Below, one piece after another: positions 17,498 through 25,789 of a stretch of 50,300 nucleotides of DNA. Every line of letters begins with the position of its first letter. Position 1 is the stretch's first letter. The position numbers were made by a program, and so were the translations under genes. Under the pieces are notes generated by a model. The model had not been told where the DNA came from. It saw nothing but the letters and a program-made list of their open reading frames with translations, and did not search any database. The DNA is from Acidobacteriota bacterium. GTDB taxonomy: Bacteria > Acidobacteriota > Terriglobia > Terriglobales > Acidobacteriaceae. The DNA is taken from positions 1-50,300 of the forward strand of contig JAKAJO010000121.1 in NCBI GenBank assembly GCA_021813745.1, written 5' to 3'.

Positions 17498-17688
17498 TTC
17501 GATTTGTTCCGGAATCAGCCTTTTTCGCTCTCACCAATTCAATATTCAGGGGGCAGCTGTACCGGAAAACTTTGCGAACCGGCCGCTGTGGCCGGGGAGC
17601 TTTAACGATGTTCATGTACCGCGAGGGCATGGGCACGCACTCGAGAGTAGTTCAAAGAACAATAAGAGCAATCCTTTCAGGAGACCGC

Positions 17689-20600
17689 ATGAAGAAGAGA
17701 ATGCGCACAGCGCTCGCGCTGGCATTTATTGCCTGCGCAGCGATGCTCATGAGTCCAGCGGCCAGGGCGCAGTCGGTCTACGGATCGATTTTCGGCACTG
17801 TGACCGATTCGACCGGGGCGGCCATACCGGGCGCCACGATCACGGTCAAGGACGTCTCGAAAGGGACGATCGTGACCGCCACCTCAAACGCGACAGGTGA
17901 TTACAGCGTTCCCCACCTTATCCCCGACGTTTACAACCTGACTGTGACGGCGAAGGGCTTCAAGGCCTTTACCGCAACCGGCATTCAGGTGCTGGCGGAT
18001 ACGGCACCGCGCATTGATCCGACGATGGAGATCGGCGCGGCGGACACAACGGTGACCGTAAATGCCGAACAGCAACCGGAACTGAAGACGGACCGCGCGG
18101 ACGTATCGACGGTCTTTGATCAGCAGCAGGTGTCGAGCCTGCCGGTGGGTGACCAGAACTTTACCAACCTTCAGCTTCTGTTGCCGGGCGCGCAGCTTCT
18201 GGGCTGGTCGCACGCGGCCGATGAGAACCCGCAGGGTTCACGCCAGATTCAGGTTGACGGCCAGGCCTTTGGCGGCACGGCATTCGAACTGGACGGCACG
18301 GACAACCAGGACCCGATTCTGGGCATTATCGTCATCAACCCATCGATCGACCAGGTGACGGAGACGAAGATCTCCACGCAGAACTACGATGCCGAGCTGG
18401 GCAAGGCGGTATCGGCGGTGGTGACTGCGCAGACGAAGTCGGGCACCAACCAGTTCCATGGGGATGCGTACGACTTCCGCACGGGCAATGCAAACCTGGC
18501 GCGCGATCCATTCAGCCAGGCACCCGATTCGATTCCTCCCGGATTGAAGAACAGAATGGGCGGATCCATTGGCGGCCCGATCAAGAGAGACAAGGCGTTC
18601 TTCTTCTTCAACTATGAAGGTCAGCGCCAGAAGGTGGGCACAGCGGCAACCGATACGCTGCCGACGAGCCTGCTGACGGAGACGGCTCTGGGCAACACGG
18701 TTGGACCGAGCGGTATTCCGGGTGCGGACTTCAGTGAGTACCTGACGCAGTTGGGCGCAAACGGCATCATTTACGACAACTCGACGGGCACGCCGACGCC
18801 GTTCCCCAGCAACGTCATTCCCTCGAGCCGGCTTTCTCCGCAGGCACTTGCCCTGTTGAAGATTCTCGAGCCTTACACCAAGGGTATTGTGCCGAATCCA
18901 ACCGGATCGGTCGGTAACCTTGACTCGAACTTCCATTCAAGCGGTACGGGTCTGTTTAACAGCAACCAGTGGACGGAGCGTGTGGACTACTCGCTGAGCG
19001 AGACGATGCATGCCTTCGAGCGCTTCTCGCGGTTTACAGACGTCCTGTCGGGCGCGGTGATGTTTGGCGCGGCCGGTGGACCGGGCTTCGGCATCAACAA
19101 CTACGGCGGCAACTCGCAGGGTGCGAACGACAGTTTTGCGTCCGGCATGGACATCGCCCTGAATCCGAAGCTGCTGACGGACTTCCGTCTGGCGTACTAC
19201 CGCTACAACGTGATCGACTCGAAGCATGACCAGAATGTTGAGTTTGCCAATCAGATCGGCATTCCGGGCATCAACTTCGGAACCTACTTCACGGGTGGCT
19301 CGCCGGGCTTTAGCCTGTCGAATATCCCCGGCGGAGCGGGCGGCACGCAAGGCAACCCGGTCTACGGCGACGGTTTGAACATCAACCGCTGCAACTGCCC
19401 ACTGACTGAGCGCGAAGATCAGTTCCAGATCGTGAACAACTGGACCAAGATCGTTGGCAACCACAGCTTCAAGGTGGGCGCCGACCTGCGCTATGCCCGC
19501 AACCTGCGCGTGCCTTCTGACACGGACCGCGCCGGCCAGTTGAACTTTAACCAGACCGTGACCTCGGATCCGTCTCAGGCGACCCCGGGCGGTTTGGGGC
19601 TTGCATCCTTCATGCTGGGCCAAGTGACGAGCTTCGGCCGCTACGTTTCCACCAACACGAACGCCAAGGAATTCCAGAAGCGCACGTTCTTCTATGCGCA
19701 GGATACCTGGCGCGCGACGCACAACCTCACACTGAACCTGGGTCTCCGGTACGAGATCTACTTCCCAGAGGCAGTGAATGCAGCAGGCAACGGCGCACTG
19801 ATGAACCTGAACGACGGTTATCTGCACGTTGCAGGCATTGGCAATGTACCTTCAGACATGGGCTGGACCTGGCCGGTATCGAAGATGTTTGCACCGCGCA
19901 TTGGTGCTGCCTACCAGCTGGGCGAGAAGACGGTCATCCGCGCCGGATACGGACGGAGCTTTGACATTGGCGTCTTTGGCTCCATCTTTGGTCACGTGGT
20001 GACCCAGAACCTGCCGGTTCTGGCAAACCAACAGATCAACCAGCCGAGCACGACGGCTCCCGCGTTCACCCTGGCGGTGGGCCCGAAGCAGTATGTGCCG
20101 CTATCAGTACCTTCCAACGGCCTGCTGCCGAACCCCGGCTCGCAGGTTGCGACGAAGGCGCGTCCGAATCCGCTCAATTTCCCGACGATCGATGCGTGGA
20201 ACCTGAGCATCCAGCGCGCGCTGACACCGACCCTGACCCTGACGGTTGCGTATGTAGCCAACAAGGGAACGCACACTCTGGGTGACGGCGACAGCAACAA
20301 CACCAACCCGAACGAGCCTGGCATCACCTTACCTGGCCAGTACAGCGTGAACGGACAGACCCTGCACTACGATCCGACGGTGCCTGCGAACACCATTGCA
20401 GCCAACGGCGGCGTATCGACGGGCAATCTGCTGCAGCGCTACTATGCGTACTCGCTGACGGCTTGCAAGGATCCCAACTACACCACGCCTAACGAACCGT
20501 TTGTCACCGCCGGAATGTGCGGATGGACGAACAGTATCCAGTACTACGGCGACAACCAAAACACGGAGTTCGACGCAATGCAGGTGACCCTGGCGCAGCA

Positions 20601-21354
20601 GATGATCCATGGTCTGAGCTACACGGCGAACTATCAGTGGGCGAGCGCCTTCGACGAACAGTCCGGGTACTACACCTGGGATCACAACATCACGCACATC
20701 CGGGACAGCAACACGCGCAACCAGCAGCTCACGGCGTATGGCAGCTACGATCTGCCATTCGGCAAGGGTAAGCAGTTTGTGCCGGGCGCCAACCGGGTGA
20801 CTGACCTGCTGATCGGCGGGTACCAGCTGAGCACCGTCTTGAGCTGGGCCGGCGGTCTGCCATTCAGTGCCAGCTACAACGAAGCCTGCACAAACGTACC
20901 GAACTGCGTGGCCAACGGCTCAGCGCCGAACTGGCCCAGCTCGAACGGTGGTGCGCGGATGAAGACCAACCTGACGGGTTTCACGCCGAACAACAATGGA
21001 ACCGGCACGAGGACCTACTATCAGGCGCAAACGACGGACCTGCTGACGGATCCTGGAACGGGTGTCTTCACGAATCCGGGTCTGGACACGATCGGCAACG
21101 TGAGAGGCAACTCGTATCGTGGTCCAACGTTGTTCAACACGGACATGGCGATCACGAAGGCCTTCACGATTCACGAGAACGTGGTCACCAAGTTCCGTAT
21201 GGATGCGTTCAACGTCTTCAACCACATCAATCCGGGCAATCCGAGTGGCAACATCGAGCAGACCGGTACAATCTCCGGCGAGGCAGCAGGCTGCTTCCCG
21301 AACGGCGATTGCGGACCGCGTCAGCTTGAATTCTCCCTCCGCGTACAGTTCTAA
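17689..21354 (+). CDS. Oar-like TonB-dependent outer-membrane receptor with carboxypeptidase-regulatory-like domain (1221 aa)
   Basis: Outer-membrane protein for uptake of large nutrients (glycans, peptides) driven by TonB; ligand unknown. Signal peptide residues 1-25, ending ARAQ. Residues about 27-110 form a CarboxypepD_reg-like/CnaB domain (GTVTDSTGAAIPGATITVKD ... YNLTVTAKGFKAF). The plug follows (QQVSSLPVGDQNFTNLQLLLPG, GGTAFELDGTDNQDP, SAVVTAQTKSGTNQFHG), then a C-terminal barrel with SFKVGADLRYARN, TWRATHNLTLNLGLRYE and the last residues LEFSLRVQF, whose terminal phenylalanine fits a BAM signal. The start is the ATG at 17689 with GGAG upstream; the frame runs up to 17434 but that part is leader. 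It has its own promoter (17468) and terminator (21385). This acidobacterial receptor type is often followed by TPR genes, as here. Confidence 0.92.
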   Translation: MKKRMRTALALAFIACAAMLMSPAARAQSVYGSIFGTVTDSTGAAIPGATITVKDVSKGTIVTATSNATGDYSVPHLIPDVYNLTVTAKGFKAFTATGIQVLADTAPRIDPTMEIGAADTTVTVNAEQQPELKTDRADVSTVFDQQQVSSLPVGDQNFTNLQLLLPGAQLLGWSHAADENPQGSRQIQVDGQAFGGTAFELDGTDNQDPILGIIVINPSIDQVTETKISTQNYDAELGKAVSAVVTAQTKSGTNQFHGDAYDFRTGNANLARDPFSQAPDSIPPGLKNRMGGSIGGPIKRDKAFFFFNYEGQRQKVGTAATDTLPTSLLTETALGNTVGPSGIPGADFSEYLTQLGANGIIYDNSTGTPTPFPSNVIPSSRLSPQALALLKILEPYTKGIVPNPTGSVGNLDSNFHSSGTGLFNSNQWTERVDYSLSETMHAFERFSRFTDVLSGAVMFGAAGGPGFGINNYGGNSQGANDSFASGMDIALNPKLLTDFRLAYYRYNVIDSKHDQNVEFANQIGIPGINFGTYFTGGSPGFSLSNIPGGAGGTQGNPVYGDGLNINRCNCPLTEREDQFQIVNNWTKIVGNHSFKVGADLRYARNLRVPSDTDRAGQLNFNQTVTSDPSQATPGGLGLASFMLGQVTSFGRYVSTNTNAKEFQKRTFFYAQDTWRATHNLTLNLGLRYEIYFPEAVNAAGNGALMNLNDGYLHVAGIGNVPSDMGWTWPVSKMFAPRIGAAYQLGEKTVIRAGYGRSFDIGVFGSIFGHVVTQNLPVLANQQINQPSTTAPAFTLAVGPKQYVPLSVPSNGLLPNPGSQVATKARPNPLNFPTIDAWNLSIQRALTPTLTLTVAYVANKGTHTLGDGDSNNTNPNEPGITLPGQYSVNGQTLHYDPTVPANTIAANGGVSTGNLLQRYYAYSLTACKDPNYTTPNEPFVTAGMCGWTNSIQYYGDNQNTEFDAMQVTLAQQMIHGLSYTANYQWASAFDEQSGYYTWDHNITHIRDSNTRNQQLTAYGSYDLPFGKGKQFVPGANRVTDLLIGGYQLSTVLSWAGGLPFSASYNEACTNVPNCVANGSAPNWPSSNGGARMKTNLTGFTPNNNGTGTRTYYQAQTTDLLTDPGTGVFTNPGLDTIGNVRGNSYRGPTLFNTDMAITKAFTIHENVVTKFRMDAFNVFNHINPGNPSGNIEQTGTISGEAAGCFPNGDCGPRQLEFSLRVQF

Positions 21355-21384
21355 TTCCGCGCGAGGAGCCGCAACAACGACTGC

Positions 21385-21416
21385 GAGGGGAGCTTCGGCT
21401 CCCCTCAATTTTTTTT
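21385..21416 (+). terminator. Rho-independent terminator of the receptor gene
   Basis: Perfect stem GAGGGGAGC/GCTCCCCTC with a TTCG tetraloop (21385-21406), then AA and eight Ts (21409-21416). Confidence 0.95.
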
Positions 21417-21514
21417 GAAAGCGGACGCTACGGGGCAGTGGTGGCGCAGGGACGGATGCGTCTCCGCACAGAAGCGTGGGCGTGTGCGGCGGTACACTGC
21501 AGGAACAGGCATCT

Positions 21515-22561
21515 ATGGGACGAATTGCGGTGAAGGGAATCTTCTTGTATCTGCTGAGCGCAACGCTCGCCGTTGCAGCGCAGCAGACCGGAGCGCAGGC
21601 AGGAGATGGCGGCGCGCCCGCACCGGTGACGGTTGAGACAGCGCGGGCTCTTGCAGGGCGAGGTCAACTGAGCGCTGCGATGCAGCAACTGGACCAGCTC
21701 GCGGCGCGGACACCAGAGCCTGCGGGCGTGGAGCGGCTGCGCGGAATTATCTACTATCAGCGCCAGGAGTTTATGGAGGCGATCCAGGCCTTTACCAAAG
21801 CAGCGGCGCAGGATCCAAGCGATCGCGAATCGATTGAGATGCACGGGGTGAGCCTGTTCCGGCTGGGGCGGAGCCCGGAGGCCCTGCCTTACCTGGAGAA
21901 AGCGCAGGCTTCGGTGCAAAGCACGAATGTGGATCCGAATTACGTACTGGCGCTTTGTTATGCGGATGTGCAGCGCTATGACGATTCGCGCAAGGCGTTT
22001 GCGCGGCAGTTTGGCTTTCCGCCGGAGTCAGCGCAGGCGCACCTGCTGGCCGGGCGGATGTTTCTGCGGAGGGAGTTACGGCAACAGGCGGGGGTGGAAG
22101 GAAACAAAGCCTTGCAACTGGACGCGAAGCTGCCGCTGGCACACGAGTTGCTGGGCGAAGTGGCCCTTGCGAATGGCGATGTGGCGGGCGCAGTCAAGGA
22201 ATTTGAAGCGGAACGCGCGATGAATCCTCTGAACCCGGAACTGTACAGCAGGCTCGGTGACGCCTATCTGCGGGTGGGAAATTACGACAAGGCTCAGCAG
22301 ACGCTGAATCGCGCGGTGCTTTTGATGCCCTATGCGACGGAGCCCTTTATTCTGCTGGGCGAGACGTTTTTGAAGCTTCAGGATCCGATTCAGGCACTGC
22401 ACTACCTGGTGCATGCGGAGCGCATGGATCCGTCGAATTACATCACGCACAACCTGCTGGGCCAGGCGTATAAGTCAGTGGGCGATCGAGAAGCTGCGAA
22501 CCGGGAGTTCAAGCAGGTGGTTGAATTGCAGCATCCGACTGACTCGGCGCCGGGGAAATAA
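21515..22561 (+). CDS. Exported TPR protein (348 aa)
   Basis: Periplasmic protein built of tetratricopeptide repeats, so probably a scaffold. Signal peptide residues 1-23 (GIFLYLLSATLAVAAQ). TPR-type helices run through the whole mature part, for example AGVERLRGIIYYQRQEFMEA, AHELLGEVALANGDVAGAV, YSRLGDAYLRVGNYDKAQQ and FILLGETFLKLQDPIQA. The start at 21515 is preferred to 21476 because of the signal peptide; the ribosome site (AGGAAC, distant) is weak. It comes 99 bases after the receptor terminator and the next TPR gene starts three bases after its stop, so the two form an operon. Confidence 0.85.
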   Translation: MGRIAVKGIFLYLLSATLAVAAQQTGAQAGDGGAPAPVTVETARALAGRGQLSAAMQQLDQLAARTPEPAGVERLRGIIYYQRQEFMEAIQAFTKAAAQDPSDRESIEMHGVSLFRLGRSPEALPYLEKAQASVQSTNVDPNYVLALCYADVQRYDDSRKAFARQFGFPPESAQAHLLAGRMFLRRELRQQAGVEGNKALQLDAKLPLAHELLGEVALANGDVAGAVKEFEAERAMNPLNPELYSRLGDAYLRVGNYDKAQQTLNRAVLLMPYATEPFILLGETFLKLQDPIQALHYLVHAERMDPSNYITHNLLGQAYKSVGDREAANREFKQVVELQHPTDSAPGK

Positions 22562-22564
22562 GTG

Positions 22565-24430
22565 ATGCACGGAATGCGGAAGGGATGGACGCTGGCTGTG
22601 CTTCTGGCGCTGGGATGGCAAGCAGCCGCAGCGGCACAGACACCGAAGCCTGCACATGAAACACATGACATGAAGAAAGCCACCTCGCTGTTTCGCGAGG
22701 GACTGGCGGCACGGCAAAGCGGAGAACTAGACAAGGCGCAGAAGAAGTTTGCAGAGGTGGTGCGTCTGGCTCCGCAGATTGCGGAGGGCCATGAAGCACT
22801 GGGTGCGGTGCTGCTGGAACAGGGTAAAACCCAGGAAGCGATTGCCGAGCTGACGGCTGCGGAGAAGCTGAAGCCCAACGATGGAGGGAACGAAGCCGTG
22901 CTGGCACAAGCCTACACGCAGGCGGGGGCAACGCAAGCGGCGCTGAAGCATTTTTCTGCGGCATTGAAGCTGGCTGGCGAACCGGGCGGCTCGGCACTTG
23001 GCTCTGATTTTTATGACGCCTATGGGCGCATGCTGGCGGCAGATGGCAAACCGGCAGAGGCGCTTACGCAATTTATTGCCGAGGAAGCGCTGACGGGCCG
23101 CAACGCTCGACTGGATGATGTGATTGGCTCCCTCTACGCGCAGCAGCAGGAGTGGTTGAATGCGCGGGGGCGCTTTGAGCAGGCGCTGGAGCTGGATGCG
23201 AATTATCAGCCAGCGCGCATTCACCTTGGGATCCTGCTGCGCACGCAACATGACATGCCCGATGCGCTTGCCGTGCTGCAGGAAGCGGCGCAGAAAACAC
23301 CACCCGATGCGCAGGCGCTGCTGGAATATGGGCGGACTCTGGCGATGGTGGGCCAGGACGAAGAGGCTGCGAAGCAATTTCAAGAGGCGCTGAAGGCCGA
23401 TCCAGCAGAGATGGATATTGCGCTGGAGCTCGGCATGGCTCTGCAGCGCGAAGGCCGCCAGGCAGACGCGATCCCATACTTCGAGCAGGTTCTCAAGAGC
23501 GATTCGAAGAATATGACGGCACTGACGAACCTGGCGCTGGCACAAACGATGACGGGTCATGCGAAGGGTGCGCTCCAGAACTACGCGGCCGCGCTGGCGC
23601 TGGCGCCGAAGAATCCCACCATCTACAAAGACCTCGGCGTGGCGCACGTGCAACTCTCGGCATTTGACGAGGCGATCAGAGACTTCAAGAACGCCCTCGC
23701 CCTGGACCCGAACGATCCGGAGACGCACTATGACCTTGGGCTAGCCTACAAATTCAAGGACCAGTATGAGGACGCAATTGCGGAACTGACGAAAGCCGGA
23801 GAGATGGACCCGAAGCTGCAAGACCCGCCGTATACGCTGGGGATTCTTCTGATGCAGATGGGCCGGCTGGATGGGGCAGTCACGGAGCTGCGCAAGGCAG
23901 TGGCGCTGCAGCCTCACAACGGCGATGCGTGGGCGATTCTGGGGAGCACATTGAAGCAGGCTTCTCGTCTCCCGGAGGCGGCCGAAGCACTGGAGACGGC
24001 GATTCCATTGCTGCCGGGTCAGCCGGGGCCGCGCGTGACGCTGGCGGGCGTGTATGCCGAAGAGGCAGCGGATCTGAAGACGCAGGCGGATGCAGCCGAG
24101 AGCGCGGGAAACACGGCGCAGGCCCAGCAGCTGCGTGCACAGATGAAAGCGCTGCGCGACAAGGCGACGACATTGAGGCGCGAAAGCGCGGAGCTGGCGC
24201 GGAGCGCCGTGAGCCGGCAGCGCGCGAACTTTGAGATGAACGCCGGAAACCAGGAGATGCTGCGCGGGCAGATTGCTGCGGCGGTGAGCCGGTATCAGCA
24301 GGCGATTGCGGCGGACCCGACGTTTGCAGCGCCGCATGAGCAACTGGCGATTGCGTATGAGCGGCAGGGTCGAGCGGACGATGCGGCCGCGGAGCGCGCG
24401 AAGGCAGCGGATCTGGAGAAGGCGAATTAG
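22565..24430 (+). CDS. Exported TPR protein (621 aa)
   Basis: Large secreted or periplasmic TPR protein; no enzyme motif. Signal peptide MRKGWTLAVLLALGWQAAAAAQ begins at the third available start (ATG at 22574); GGGGA eight bases upstream favours ATG 22565. There are about twelve TPR units, for example LGVAHVQLSAFDEAIRDFKN, THYDLGLAYKFKDQYEDAI, AWAILGSTLKQASRLPEAA and EQLAIAYERQGRADDAA. A charged coiled-coil-like section lies around residues 500-550 (DLKTQADAAESAGNTAQAQQ). It sits three bases after the previous TPR gene and 20 bases before the glycoside hydrolase, so all three likely share a transcript. Role in receptor or enzyme assembly is inferred from position only. Confidence 0.85.
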   Translation: MHGMRKGWTLAVLLALGWQAAAAAQTPKPAHETHDMKKATSLFREGLAARQSGELDKAQKKFAEVVRLAPQIAEGHEALGAVLLEQGKTQEAIAELTAAEKLKPNDGGNEAVLAQAYTQAGATQAALKHFSAALKLAGEPGGSALGSDFYDAYGRMLAADGKPAEALTQFIAEEALTGRNARLDDVIGSLYAQQQEWLNARGRFEQALELDANYQPARIHLGILLRTQHDMPDALAVLQEAAQKTPPDAQALLEYGRTLAMVGQDEEAAKQFQEALKADPAEMDIALELGMALQREGRQADAIPYFEQVLKSDSKNMTALTNLALAQTMTGHAKGALQNYAAALALAPKNPTIYKDLGVAHVQLSAFDEAIRDFKNALALDPNDPETHYDLGLAYKFKDQYEDAIAELTKAGEMDPKLQDPPYTLGILLMQMGRLDGAVTELRKAVALQPHNGDAWAILGSTLKQASRLPEAAEALETAIPLLPGQPGPRVTLAGVYAEEAADLKTQADAAESAGNTAQAQQLRAQMKALRDKATTLRRESAELARSAVSRQRANFEMNAGNQEMLRGQIAAAVSRYQQAIAADPTFAAPHEQLAIAYERQGRADDAAAERAKAADLEKAN

Positions 24431-24450
24431 ACCGTGCGGAGGTGGATGCG

Positions 24451-25590
24451 ATGAGCGGCAGAAAGATGGGACGGATGATGCGTGCGGTCTTCGCGCTGGC
24501 GATGATGGCAGGGTTGTGGACAACCGTGGCGCACGCGCAGCAGCGGTGGACCGAGACTGAAGCGAATGCGTGGTATGCGCGGCAGCCGTGGCTGGTGGGC
24601 GCAGACTTTCTGCCGTCGACGGCGATCAACGAGTTGGAGATGTGGCAGGCGGCGACGTTTGATCCCACGACGATTGACCGCGAGCTGGGATGGGCTGAGG
24701 GCGCGGGCATGAACACGATGCGCGTGTTTCTGCATAACCTGGCGTGGGAGCAGGATCCAAAGGGCTTTACGGAGCGGATCAATACATTTTTAGAGATTGC
24801 GGCGCGGCATCATATTCGGCCGATGTTTGTGCTGTTTGATTCGTGCTGGGATCCGTATCCGAAGCTGGGGCCGCAGCATCCGCCGATTCCGGGCGTGCAC
24901 AACTCGGGCTGGGTGCAGGCGCCGGGTGCGGAGATGCTGAGCGATCCACAGCAATATCCACGGCTGGAAGCGTATGTGAAGGGCGTGGTGGGCGCGTTTG
25001 CGAAGGACGACCGAGTGCTGGCGTGGGATGTGTGGAACGAGCCGGACAACACGAATGAGGGCTCCTACAACGCGCACGAGCCGAAGAACAAAGTCGCGCT
25101 GGTGCTGGCGCTGCTGCCGCAGGTATTTGCATGGGCGCGGGCGGAGCATCCCACGCAGCCGCTCACAAGCGGTATCTGGCATGGCGACTGGAGCTCGCTT
25201 GAAAAGATGCCGCCGATGGCGCGGGTGCAGATGGAGCAGTCGGACATCATCACCTTCCATAACTACGGATGGCCGGAGGATTTTGAGGCGCACGTGAAGC
25301 TGCTGGAGCAGTATCACCGGCCGCTGATTGCGACCGAGTATATGGCGCGCGGGGCGGGCAGCACGTTTGACACGGTGTTGCCTGTGGCAAAGAAGTATCA
25401 CGTGGGCGCGATCAACTGGGGACTGGTGGCGGGCAAGAGCCAGACGTATCTGCCATGGGATAGCTGGCAGCGGCCGTATGTGCTGCAACAGCCGCCGATC
25501 TGGTTCCACGACGTGTTCTATGCGGACGGACGGCCGTATCGCGAGCGCGAGGTGGAGATTCTGCGGGAGCTGACGGGACGAGGAAAGTGA
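24451..25590 (+). CDS. Secreted glycoside hydrolase, GH5-like TIM barrel (379 aa)
   Basis: Exported retaining glycosidase. Signal peptide residues 1-29 (AVFALAMMAGLWTTVAHAQ). WNEP at 195-198 places the acid/base at E197, and ATEY at 294-297 places the nucleophile at E296, as in clan GH-A (GH5 and relatives). NTMRVFLHNLAWE, FVLFDSCWD and HNYGWPEDF are further barrel strands. Automatic annotation often calls such acidobacterial proteins 1,4-beta-xylanase; the substrate cannot be read. The ATG at 24451 follows a strong GGAGGT seven bases upstream. It is the last gene of the TPR/TPR/hydrolase group behind the Oar-like receptor, consistent with glycan breakdown and uptake. Confidence 0.85.
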   Translation: MSGRKMGRMMRAVFALAMMAGLWTTVAHAQQRWTETEANAWYARQPWLVGADFLPSTAINELEMWQAATFDPTTIDRELGWAEGAGMNTMRVFLHNLAWEQDPKGFTERINTFLEIAARHHIRPMFVLFDSCWDPYPKLGPQHPPIPGVHNSGWVQAPGAEMLSDPQQYPRLEAYVKGVVGAFAKDDRVLAWDVWNEPDNTNEGSYNAHEPKNKVALVLALLPQVFAWARAEHPTQPLTSGIWHGDWSSLEKMPPMARVQMEQSDIITFHNYGWPEDFEAHVKLLEQYHRPLIATEYMARGAGSTFDTVLPVAKKYHVGAINWGLVAGKSQTYLPWDSWQRPYVLQQPPIWFHDVFYADGRPYREREVEILRELTGRGK

Positions 25591-25624
25591 GTGGGAACAC
25601 TGGGCGGGTTGGTGCCTGTGGCTT

Positions 25625-25680
25625 CCCACCCATGCCGCCCGCGTTGCGGACGTCATGGATGGGGCACCCGGCTTCAATTC
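25625..25680 (+). repeat. Intergenic hairpin repeat, copy 6 (long-loop type)
   Basis: Left arm CCCACCCATG (25625-25634), 19-base loop, right arm CATGGATGGG (25654-25663), tail GCACCCGGCTTCAATTC. Same arms and the same position-5 C.A mismatch as copy 4. Confidence 0.7.
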
Positions 25681-25728
25681 CCACCTTAACCGCCGCGCTC
25701 GCGCGCATTGGCGAAGGTGGGACACCCG
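25680..25728 (+). repeat. Intergenic hairpin repeat, copy 7 (divergent)
   Basis: Stem CCCACCTT (25680-25687) with AAGGTGGG (25714-25721), 26-base GC-rich loop, tail ACACCCGAAGG. It abuts copy 6 directly and is the least typical member. Confidence 0.55.
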
Positions 25729-25734
25729 AAGGCA

Positions 25735-25749
25735 TTTTAGTACCTAAAA
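25735..25749. other. Small palindrome in the convergent gene gap
   Basis: TTTTAG-TAC-CTAAAA lies between the ends of the hydrolase (25590) and the minus-strand peptidase (25790). It may help bidirectional termination. TTAGTCT occurs twice just beside it (around 25757 and 25774). Confidence 0.35.
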
Positions 25750-25789
25750 GAGACTTAGTCTTCCAAAGTAGTTTAGTCTCCGAGCAACG

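Larger units (their letters stand above)
16860..17688. other. Long AT-richer regulatory region upstream of the Oar-like receptor
   Basis: About 830 bases with no credible gene. It is visibly less GC-rich than its surroundings. It holds an 8-bp hairpin CCATGTCT/AGACATGG (17007-17034), a 12-base direct repeat (17201-17212 and 17417-17428), a good sigma-70-like promoter (17468-17497) and a roughly 185-base leader with a CCGGCC/GGCCGG hairpin (17579-17595). Confidence 0.6.

Noticed and set aside
17434..17688. N-terminal extension of the receptor frame
   Set aside because: The signal peptide and ribosome site are at 17689, and a strong promoter lies at 17468-17497 inside the extension.
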